From the NCBI GenBank assembly GCA_001915545.1, contig MNQS01000139.1, positions 1 to 10,930 on the forward strand: a stretch of 10,930 bases of DNA. Direction: 5' to 3'. Both the position numbers and the translations under genes were made by a program. Origin of the DNA: Bacteroides sp. 43_108. GTDB taxonomy: Bacteria; Bacteroidota; Bacteroidia; Bacteroidales; Bacteroidaceae. This document shows positions 1-6,345 of the stretch, in pieces (the first letter of the stretch is position 1; each line of letters opens with the position of its first letter). The notes under the pieces were generated by a model that saw nothing but the letters and a program-made list of their open reading frames with translations, was not told where the DNA came from and searched no databases.

Positions 1-72
1 ACAGTATTTCAATGATCTCTTGAATATAATTTTGAACCGGATTATGCCGATTCTATGTTTAATTTTAATTTA

Positions 73-90
73 TCGGTAAAAATTTACCGA
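73..90. promoter_or_regulatory. Palindrome TCGGTAAA-AA-TTTACCGA, candidate operator
   Basis: Two perfect 8-base arms, TCGGTAAA at 73-80 and TTTACCGA at 83-90, are separated by AA. The centre lies about 105 bases upstream of the -7 box. No T-run follows, and the two-base gap is too tight for a good RNA loop. A DNA-binding site for a dimeric regulator is therefore a better reading than a terminator for an upstream gene. The regulator is unknown. Confidence 0.35.
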
Positions 91-161
91 AGTATTGACA
101 AAGTTAACATACGATACATTTCAACCATTAGCAATAAAATATTTGCCACAGAACAATAAAA

Positions 162-193
162 TTTAGATTGATTAAAAAAAAGTTCTATATTTG
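162..193 (+). promoter_or_regulatory. Bacteroidota housekeeping-type promoter for the sigma factor gene
   Basis: TATATTTG at 186-193 is an exact match to the Bacteroidetes -7 consensus TAnnTTTG. TTTA at 162-165, 20 bases upstream, is a one-mismatch fit to the -33 element TTTG at the usual spacing. An A-tract at 172-181 lies between them. Transcription would start near base 200, giving a leader of roughly 68 bases before the ATG at 268. No equally good match lies between 868 and 939, so this may drive the whole gene set. The call rests on consensus matching only. Confidence 0.6.
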
Positions 194-226
194 CAGCAAA
201 AGGAATAAAAAAATCCATAAGTCCTT

Positions 227-245
227 CTTATTTGTCATAAATAAG
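227..245 (+). promoter_or_regulatory. Leader hairpin in the 5' untranslated region
   Basis: CTTATTT at 227-233 pairs perfectly with AAATAAG at 239-245 around the loop GTCAT. ATAAGTC occurs directly repeated at 217-223 and 241-247, the second copy overlapping the hairpin's 3' arm. A smaller GTCT/AGAC stem (245-248 with 254-257) follows and would compete with it. The stem is nearly all A-T, so it is weak. A role in translation control or mRNA stability is only a possibility. Confidence 0.3.
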
Positions 246-267
246 TCTCTGAAAGACATACTAACAA

Positions 268-867
268 ATGATTATTAATTGCAAAGACCGGAATAATTGG
301 ACAGATGAATCTCTATGGGAACTTTTATTAAAAAGGGACATTGAGGTTTTGGAAATCTTATATCGGAGACATTATGACTTATTACTAAACTATGGACTCA
401 AAATTTATCCTGACAAGGAATTAGTAAAAGATTGCATTCAGGATCTTTTCGTCAAATTACATCTAAGTCGTAAATTATCCAACACACAATGTGTTAAAAC
501 ATACTTGTTAAAAGCACTCCGAAATTTATTGGTAGATAAACTTTCCTCCATTAAGGAAACGGAAGATATAGAAAAAGTCAGTTTTAACCTAACGATAGAT
601 AATTCCGCATTATCGGCTTTATTCAAAAAAAATGATGAAGAACTTAATTTAAGCAAACAGCTCCTCAAAGCGTATCATCAGCTCCCTGTAAATCAACGAG
701 AAGCAATTTATTTACGATATATCAAAGGATTGCCATACAAAGAAATTGCAGAGATACTTGACATTGCTCCCCAATCAAGCATCAATTTAGTTCAAAGGGC
801 GCTTACAAAATTGAGGTCAATCATGCAATTAGAGAAGATAATCCTGATATTTTTAATAGCACGCTAA
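268..867 (+). CDS. ECF-type RNA polymerase sigma-70 factor
   Basis: This 199-residue protein has the two-domain build of an extracytoplasmic-function sigma factor. Region 2 covers about residues 22-92 and includes the motif DCIQDLFVKL at 55-64, the core-binding and -10-recognising helix. Region 4 covers about 129-186, with LPVNQREAIYLRYIKGLPYKE starting at 139 and a helix-turn-helix near 158-184 for -35 recognition. Residues 93-128 form a variable linker, and the protein ends in a short hydrophobic tail, IILIFLIA. Bacteroidota ECF sigmas of this size usually sit before a FecR-like anti-sigma gene and a SusC/SusD pair. Here the next gene, 72 bases downstream, is a glycosidase, and no anti-sigma is visible. 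Its likely role is to activate the glycosidase operon, itself, or distant partner genes, but the target promoter is not identifiable. The ATG at 268 fits the normal N-terminal length. GC is low, about 32% in a sampled line. Confidence 0.9.
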   Translation: MIINCKDRNNWTDESLWELLLKRDIEVLEILYRRHYDLLLNYGLKIYPDKELVKDCIQDLFVKLHLSRKLSNTQCVKTYLLKALRNLLVDKLSSIKETEDIEKVSFNLTIDNSALSALFKKNDEELNLSKQLLKAYHQLPVNQREAIYLRYIKGLPYKEIAEILDIAPQSSINLVQRALTKLRSIMQLEKIILIFLIAR

Positions 868-893
868 TCATTAAGTCGTGTAAAGTGAGTATT

Positions 894-931
894 TTTTTTC
901 AGTTCTCCCGTATTATAGTAAACTGAAAAAA
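894..931 (+). promoter_or_regulatory. Perfect 11-bp inverted repeat before the first glycosidase gene
   Basis: TTTTTTCAGTT at 894-904 is the exact reverse complement of AACTGAAAAAA at 921-931, with a 16-base loop. It ends 8 bases before the ATG at 940, so as RNA it would fold over the A-rich region that helps ribosome loading in Bacteroidota. As DNA it could be an operator or overlap a sigma-dependent promoter. It is not a classical terminator, because the stem is AT-rich and no U-run follows the 3' arm. No TAnnTTTG box is seen in this gap. Confidence 0.5.
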
Positions 932-939
932 TAAACTAT

Positions 940-3408
940 ATGAAACTCACATCAAAAATTATTGTATTGTTATGCCTGTTTCTAGGGCATTTTTCACACG
1001 TACTAGCAGAAGAAAGCAACAAACACTTCCCTCATCCCGACCGTATTCGATATGATGGTTCTTGTATGACCATTGATGGAAAAGATGTATTCATATATAG
1101 TGCAGCTTTTCATTATTTTCGCTGTCCTGAACCTTTATGGAGAGACCGCTTCAAGAAAATTAAAGAAGCAGGATTTAACACAGTAGAAACTTATATTCCC
1201 TGGAACTGGCATGAACGAAAAATGCCTAATAGCCCTGATGCTCCAGGCAATTTTGATTTTGCAGACTTAAAACGATGGCTTAAAATGGCACAGGATGAAT
1301 TTGGTTTATATACAATTGTACGTCCAGGTCCATTCATTTGTGCTGAATACTCAGGAGGTGGCTATCCTAGATGGATAGCAAAATTCCGACCGGAGGGATT
1401 CAACGATTTCTGGTTAAGAAGTGCAGACCATCAGCATATACGCTGGTGTTTACACTGGTACAATGCAATATGTAAAGAACTTGTTGAAGAACAGATTACA
1501 CATAAGCCCAAAGGGGAAAAAGGAATTATCCTCATTCAAATTGAGAATGAATACAATCATCATGATTGCAGTAATAAGGAAGAGCTACTCAAGGCTCTAT
1601 ATCAATCTGTAAGAAAAAATAACATAGACATTCCAGTATTTACTTGTTTGACACAAGAATGCAGGAACAGTAAAGACCCGGAACTATCCCAAGTCTTTGA
1701 TAGTGATAATTACTATGTGGGACTCTCTTCTGCTCCAGATTGTGCCTACCGCATGGCCGCCCTCCGGCAATCCCAGCCCGACGCCCCAGGATTCGTCACA
1801 GAACTCCAAGGAGGCTGGTTCTCGCTGGTCACCGGCCGTTTAAGCGAAGAACATTATTCAGATGCACGCCATTTCAAAGCTTTGGGACTTATGTCCATGC
1901 TGGGCGGAGCTACAGGCCTGAACTATTATATGTTTTTCGGAGGAAGCCACTTCGACGGATGGGGCGCACGAGGAATGACCACCAGTTATGACTACAATGC
2001 GGCACTGCGTGAAAACGGAGCCACGAGCGATAAGTATTATGAATCGAAAGCCCTTGGTAGCTTTATCCAAACCTACGGCAAGAAACTAGTCCGGGCAGAA
2101 GGAGGCCCCTGCCTGCTGGAGAATGCTCCGAAGTCATTATTCGGCGGTATTCGGGTGGCACAAGACGGCACTCGCTTCATTTTCCTGCACAACACTGACC
2201 CCAAACAGAGTATCAAAGGACATGTTAGAATAGTTCCTGGAAAATCAGGAAAACATTCTGAATCGATGTACAACATCAATCAGCATGGGGAAAAAGTATT
2301 GATTTCTGCTTCCGGAAATGAAGACGGCCCTCTACCACACATCAATCCGATAGAAATCACTTTCGACCTTCCCGCGTTAGGCAGCAAAGTATATGTACTT
2401 CCTGCCGGAAGCTCCGCCAACGAAGGAAGTTGGTGGCCGCAGCCTGCTATGCGCGCGTTAACACCTGACCGACTTCCACAACCGGTACGTATAGCTTCTG
2501 CACTGAAAAAGGAAGACGATCCAAAGAAAGCCCGTTGGATATCTACTCCATGCCTGGTTTCTCTTTCAGACTTAGGTATCAACGATTTCCGTTACAGCCT
2601 GTACCGGGCCAAGGTAAAACTGGATGCACACCAAGCTGCAAATGAGCAATTCCTGCTGTTCAATATGTTCACCCGTGACATAGTATCAGTACTCGTAAAC
2701 GGGAAACCAGCCAGACGACTGTTTCCTGACCAAGCCGATGCACAGAGCTGGACAACCCGTGACTGTTTTGAGCGCATCCGCCCCGATGAATATGACAACC
2801 GTTTTGATGTAACTGGTCTCCTACAAGAAGGCAACAATGAAATCCTCGTAGCCTATGAAAACTTAGGCCATGCCCACGGCTACTTTCCAATGGAAGAACT
2901 AGCCGGTATACGACAAGCCGGACTATCTGTCACAGAATCTGCCCTAACCCATCCACTAGAATGGGAATGTGCTACAGATATGGGTGGAATTACTGCTGGA
3001 TGGCACCTGCCCGAATACGTACCAGAAAACTGGACCAAAATCAAACTGGACACCACATACGAAATTCCACGAAAAGGGAATAAGGTACAACCCCAAAGTA
3101 CTCCTGATGGGCTATTTACCTGGTATCGCATTGAATTTGAATTGCCTGCACAAAAGGAGAATATCTGGATTCCATGGCTGGCACGCATCAACGCATCCGG
3201 TAACGGTTACATGTGGTTGAACGGACATAACATCGGGCGCCATTGGGAAGCAGGACCTCAAAGAGAATACTACTTACCAGAATGCTGGCTGCACTTCGGA
3301 GGAAAGAAAAACGTGCTGGTTATGGGGTTACGCCAGACTGCCAACGGAGCCGTACTGAAAGCAATCGAAGTAGCTCCCTACCCACAAGGAGCAGAAATCA
3401 GAAACTAA
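940..3408 (+). CDS. Exported GH35 beta-galactosidase-type glycosidase
   Basis: The 822-residue product begins with a Sec signal peptide whose predicted cleavage follows VLA at residue 23. There is no lipobox, so it is probably periplasmic. The GH35 TIM barrel spans about residues 35-380. Family signatures are NTVETYIPWNWHE at 80-92 and RPGPFICAEY at 128-137. The expected acid/base is E204 in QIENEY, and the expected nucleophile is E288 in TELQGGWF. A beta domain follows. Two jelly-roll, galactose-binding-like domains come last, near 570-650 and 730-815. The second carries the typical GH35 motif GYMWLNGHNIGRHW at 756-769, then GPQREYYLPE. GH35 enzymes release terminal beta-galactose, and some act on glucosamine; the substrate here is unknown. 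Bases 940-1740 are AT-rich like the sigma gene, but GC rises abruptly from about 1741, between the codons of the two catalytic residues. It is the first gene of a tight four-gene run. Confidence 0.9.
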   Translation: MKLTSKIIVLLCLFLGHFSHVLAEESNKHFPHPDRIRYDGSCMTIDGKDVFIYSAAFHYFRCPEPLWRDRFKKIKEAGFNTVETYIPWNWHERKMPNSPDAPGNFDFADLKRWLKMAQDEFGLYTIVRPGPFICAEYSGGGYPRWIAKFRPEGFNDFWLRSADHQHIRWCLHWYNAICKELVEEQITHKPKGEKGIILIQIENEYNHHDCSNKEELLKALYQSVRKNNIDIPVFTCLTQECRNSKDPELSQVFDSDNYYVGLSSAPDCAYRMAALRQSQPDAPGFVTELQGGWFSLVTGRLSEEHYSDARHFKALGLMSMLGGATGLNYYMFFGGSHFDGWGARGMTTSYDYNAALRENGATSDKYYESKALGSFIQTYGKKLVRAEGGPCLLENAPKSLFGGIRVAQDGTRFIFLHNTDPKQSIKGHVRIVPGKSGKHSESMYNINQHGEKVLISASGNEDGPLPHINPIEITFDLPALGSKVYVLPAGSSANEGSWWPQPAMRALTPDRLPQPVRIASALKKEDDPKKARWISTPCLVSLSDLGINDFRYSLYRAKVKLDAHQAANEQFLLFNMFTRDIVSVLVNGKPARRLFPDQADAQSWTTRDCFERIRPDEYDNRFDVTGLLQEGNNEILVAYENLGHAHGYFPMEELAGIRQAGLSVTESALTHPLEWECATDMGGITAGWHLPEYVPENWTKIKLDTTYEIPRKGNKVQPQSTPDGLFTWYRIEFELPAQKENIWIPWLARINASGNGYMWLNGHNIGRHWEAGPQREYYLPECWLHFGGKKNVLVMGLRQTANGAVLKAIEVAPYPQGAEIRN

Positions 3409-3415
3409 AATTCAC

Positions 3416-6325
3416 ATGACCATGAAACACTTTATTTTATTCTTTTTAACGCTTTTCGGTGCCGTACTTCATGGCACCGGAGCAAACTCTTCCGTACGGG
3501 AAATACTCCACATGAATAATGACTGGGCATTCTACCGAGGAGAGGTCAACAATGGAGCACGCACAGACCTAGATGACTCCTCCTGGATGCCCATAGTAAT
3601 TCCCCACATCATGCAGCTAGAAACGAAACATTGCGGTGGAAATACTATCTATGACGGTATCGGATGGTATCGCCGTTACTTCACTCTCTCCAAAGCCTAT
3701 AAGAACAAACGTGTCGTAGTATCATTCGAAGGAGTAATGACCAATTGTGAAGTCTATTTGAATGGTGAAAAGATTACCACACATCACGGAGGCTACTTAG
3801 GCTTTGTCGCTGACTTGACCGGACGCATCCGCTGGGACGAAAATAACGTACTGGCCGTACGAGTATCGGCCGCACATGATCCGCTTACCCCTCCGGGTAA
3901 ACCCCAGGAGAGAATGGACTTCTACTATTATAGTGGAATCTATCGGGATGTACACATGGTCATCACAGACAAAGTTTACATTACCGATGAGCTACAAGAA
4001 GACATCGTAGCCGGAGGAGGACAATTCATAACATACCCTGAAGTTAGTCCTGAATTTGCCCGGACACATGTCTCCACTCATATCCGTAACTTATCCGATA
4101 AAGGAATGTATCTACAAGTGGTCTCACGCCTCATCGACTCAAACGGAAAAACTGTATCAGAAAACAAAACCCAAAGCAAGCTAAACCGGGAATCAGCCAC
4201 AACCGTGGAACAAGACCTCCCACTAGCCCATCCGGCCTTATGGCATCCTTATAGCCCTAACCTCTATACATTACAGACTCAGCTGATTTCACAGGGGAAA
4301 ATCCTTGACGAGAGGCAGCAGCAAATTGGCATCCGACACATCCGCTACACTGCCAAGGAAGGCTTTTTCATCAACGGGAAAAAACTTTATCTACGAGGAG
4401 CCAACCGGCACCAGGCTTATCCCAACGTAGGTGACGCAGCCTCCAATTCCATGCAGGAACGTGAAGTGATTGATTTAAAAAGAGGAGGATACAATGCCGT
4501 GCGAGCAGCCCACTACCCTAACGACCCGGCCTTTTTGGAAGCCTGCGACCGCTATGGGCTGCTGGTCGTGGAATGCATTCCGGGATGGCAGTTTTTTAAT
4601 TCTGATTCAACTTTCATTCGCCGCTTGTTCGAAGTGGGGAAAGGCATGATCCGCCGCGACCGTAACCACCCTTCTGTCGTACTATGGGAAACAGCTCTCA
4701 ACGAATCCCGCTATCCAGTGTCTCTGGCCAAATCCATCTTCGAGCTCTCTCATGCCGAATATCCCGGTGACCAGATGTACACCGCTGGCGACTACCTGGG
4801 GCATACCGATATGGAACCTTTTTACGACGTGTTTTATAAGCAGGTGGCCGGATACCCCAAAAGCGGAGATGTGATGGACAATCAGATGGAAGACATGCTT
4901 TCCATCAAGCCTTTATTCTGCCGTGAATGGGGAGACGGAGTAGGTGAAAAACCGCGCGTAAGTCTCAAGGAAAACGAGGAAGAGCAAATGCGTCAGTGCC
5001 GGAGCCGTATTGAACAGCTCAACGGAAACGGCTATTTCGACTGGTGCATGCTGGACGCCAATCCCCACATGGCAGGACACTTCGTATGGAGCTACAACGA
5101 TTATGCCCGTGGAAGTGAAGATGAAACCATGTACAGCGGAGTGGTAGACATGAACCGCTATCCTAAATTCAGCTACTTCATGCTGCAGAGTATGCGTTCT
5201 CCAGCCATCTCACAACCTGGTCTATATGAAGGGCCCATGGTATTCATCGCTTCTTACAACGCTTCTGAACAATTTTCTTCCTCCACTACAAATATCATGG
5301 TCTTTTCCAATTGTGAAGAAGTTCGTCTCTATCGTAATGGCAAGTTAGCAGGTACACAAACACGAGCAGAAAGGACTCCCCTTTACCACTCGATAGTGGA
5401 AAAAGGAGGAAGCCCGGTCTTCGTTTTCAATACCGGAAAATATGAAGCAGGCACTTTAAAGGCGGAAGCATTGATAGGTGGGAAAGTGGTAGCCGTACAT
5501 CAAGTCACGACCCCAGAAAAGGAAGACCATCTTGTCGTAGAAGCCCGTACGAACGGCATCGTCCCAGTTGCTGATGGTTCAGACATGATTCCGGTCTATG
5601 TCACCGTATGCGACCGTAACGGCAGCCGTGTATACAACTCACAGAAAGAAATCACCTTCCAGGTATCGGGTGAAGGCAGTCTGATAGGCGATGGAATTAC
5701 CCGCATCGGGGTAAACCCGCAAAAAGCGGAAGGTGGAGTAGCTTTCGCATTTGTGCGCACTACCCGAAAGGCTGGCACCATCAAAATAAGAGCTATGGCC
5801 GACGGACTCACTCTCGGAGAGACAGAAATCACTACCCAGGCTTTCTGCGGAAAATACCTTCCGGACGGAAACCACCACATGTTCAAAGGACAGGAAGAGG
5901 ACAATGCCGTAGTAAAAACCAGCTCATGGCAAAAGCGTGTACTGAGCATGCCTCGTTTAAAAATTGCTTCCGTTCAGGTAGAAAGCAGCCAGAAAGGGTA
6001 TCCTTCCTCACATATCATCGACCAAGATGACCGGAGCTGGTGGATTGCCGGAGACAGCAAACTTCCCCAGACCATTACATTGGACCTGGGCAACCAGACT
6101 TACGTCAAGGCAAGCCGCATCGTTTTCCAGAAAGACAGTTCTTCTTACCGTCACAAAGTAGAAACTTCGGAAGACGGTAAGCACTGGCTCACACTATACG
6201 AACGTGAATGCACTGGATGGGAATTCAAGCCCATGACCGTAGACAGAGAAATCCGCTATTTCCGAGTCACCATCGAAGGGGTATCGGAAGGACGCGCCGG
6301 ACTGGGAGAAATTTCTTTATATTAA
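3416..6325 (+). CDS. Exported GH2 family glycosidase with C-terminal discoidin-like domain
   Basis: This 969-residue protein has a signal peptide likely cut after residue 23 (GTGA) and no lipobox. Domains in order: GH2 sugar-binding jelly roll (about 30-190), Ig-like domain (about 210-310), TIM barrel (about 312-600), a DUF4982-like beta domain (about 607-700), a Glyco_hydro2_C5-like Ig domain (about 705-800), and an F5/8 type C domain (about 848-969) likely to bind sugar. RAAHYP at 363-368 matches the family's RxxHYP motif. The acid/base is expected at E430 in ETALNE and the nucleophile at E504 in CREWGDG. The family includes beta-galactosidases, beta-glucuronidases and beta-mannosidases. 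This architecture is commonest among Bacteroidota beta-galactosidases, but the substrate cannot be fixed from sequence. The start is ATG 3416, 7 bases after the GH35 stop; ATG 3422 is an equally plausible start, giving MKHF. Translation is probably coupled to the gene before. Confidence 0.9.
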   Translation: MTMKHFILFFLTLFGAVLHGTGANSSVREILHMNNDWAFYRGEVNNGARTDLDDSSWMPIVIPHIMQLETKHCGGNTIYDGIGWYRRYFTLSKAYKNKRVVVSFEGVMTNCEVYLNGEKITTHHGGYLGFVADLTGRIRWDENNVLAVRVSAAHDPLTPPGKPQERMDFYYYSGIYRDVHMVITDKVYITDELQEDIVAGGGQFITYPEVSPEFARTHVSTHIRNLSDKGMYLQVVSRLIDSNGKTVSENKTQSKLNRESATTVEQDLPLAHPALWHPYSPNLYTLQTQLISQGKILDERQQQIGIRHIRYTAKEGFFINGKKLYLRGANRHQAYPNVGDAASNSMQEREVIDLKRGGYNAVRAAHYPNDPAFLEACDRYGLLVVECIPGWQFFNSDSTFIRRLFEVGKGMIRRDRNHPSVVLWETALNESRYPVSLAKSIFELSHAEYPGDQMYTAGDYLGHTDMEPFYDVFYKQVAGYPKSGDVMDNQMEDMLSIKPLFCREWGDGVGEKPRVSLKENEEEQMRQCRSRIEQLNGNGYFDWCMLDANPHMAGHFVWSYNDYARGSEDETMYSGVVDMNRYPKFSYFMLQSMRSPAISQPGLYEGPMVFIASYNASEQFSSSTTNIMVFSNCEEVRLYRNGKLAGTQTRAERTPLYHSIVEKGGSPVFVFNTGKYEAGTLKAEALIGGKVVAVHQVTTPEKEDHLVVEARTNGIVPVADGSDMIPVYVTVCDRNGSRVYNSQKEITFQVSGEGSLIGDGITRIGVNPQKAEGGVAFAFVRTTRKAGTIKIRAMADGLTLGETEITTQAFCGKYLPDGNHHMFKGQEEDNAVVKTSSWQKRVLSMPRLKIASVQVESSQKGYPSSHIIDQDDRSWWIAGDSKLPQTITLDLGNQTYVKASRIVFQKDSSSYRHKVETSEDGKHWLTLYERECTGWEFKPMTVDREIRYFRVTIEGVSEGRAGLGEISLY

Positions 6326-6345
6326 CCTTTTATACGATTATACCA

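Larger units (their letters stand above)
1..267. other. AT-rich leader region upstream of the sigma factor gene
   Basis: No gene is supported here. One + strand frame is open from base 2 to a TAA at 77-79, about 25 codons rich in Ile and Leu. It could be the tail of an upstream gene, but that length is expected by chance in DNA this AT-rich. No minus-strand ATG in the first 105 bases begins an open frame of any length. The region does hold a palindrome at 73-90, a Bacteroidota-type promoter at 162-193 and a hairpin at 227-245, listed separately. It looks like a regulatory region. Confidence 0.6.

Noticed and set aside
438..668. Minus-strand open frame of 76 codons inside the sigma gene
   Set aside because: It is rich in Ser and Leu as expected for an antisense reading, and the sense strand has full sigma-factor motifs. 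It is not an anti-sigma gene.
894..931. Reading the inverted repeat as an intrinsic terminator after the sigma gene
   Set aside because: The stem is AT-rich and no U-run follows its 3' arm; the A/T runs are within the stem itself.
1858..3191. Series of minus-strand open frames of 68-103 codons across the GH35 gene
   Set aside because: They are antisense to a well-supported gene, have no recognisable domains or start context, and arise from the GC-richer codon pattern after 1740.
5596..5949. Minus-strand open frame of 117 codons inside the GH2 gene
   Set aside because: It is antisense to the Ig-like domains of GH2, shows no recognisable motif, and a second minus-strand frame is open over the same stretch.
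6208..6345. Upstream in-frame extension of the GH3 gene overlapping the GH2 end
   Set aside because: The extra 46 residues are Arg-rich, overlap the discoidin-like domain of GH2 in another frame, and would bury the clear signal peptide beginning at 6346.
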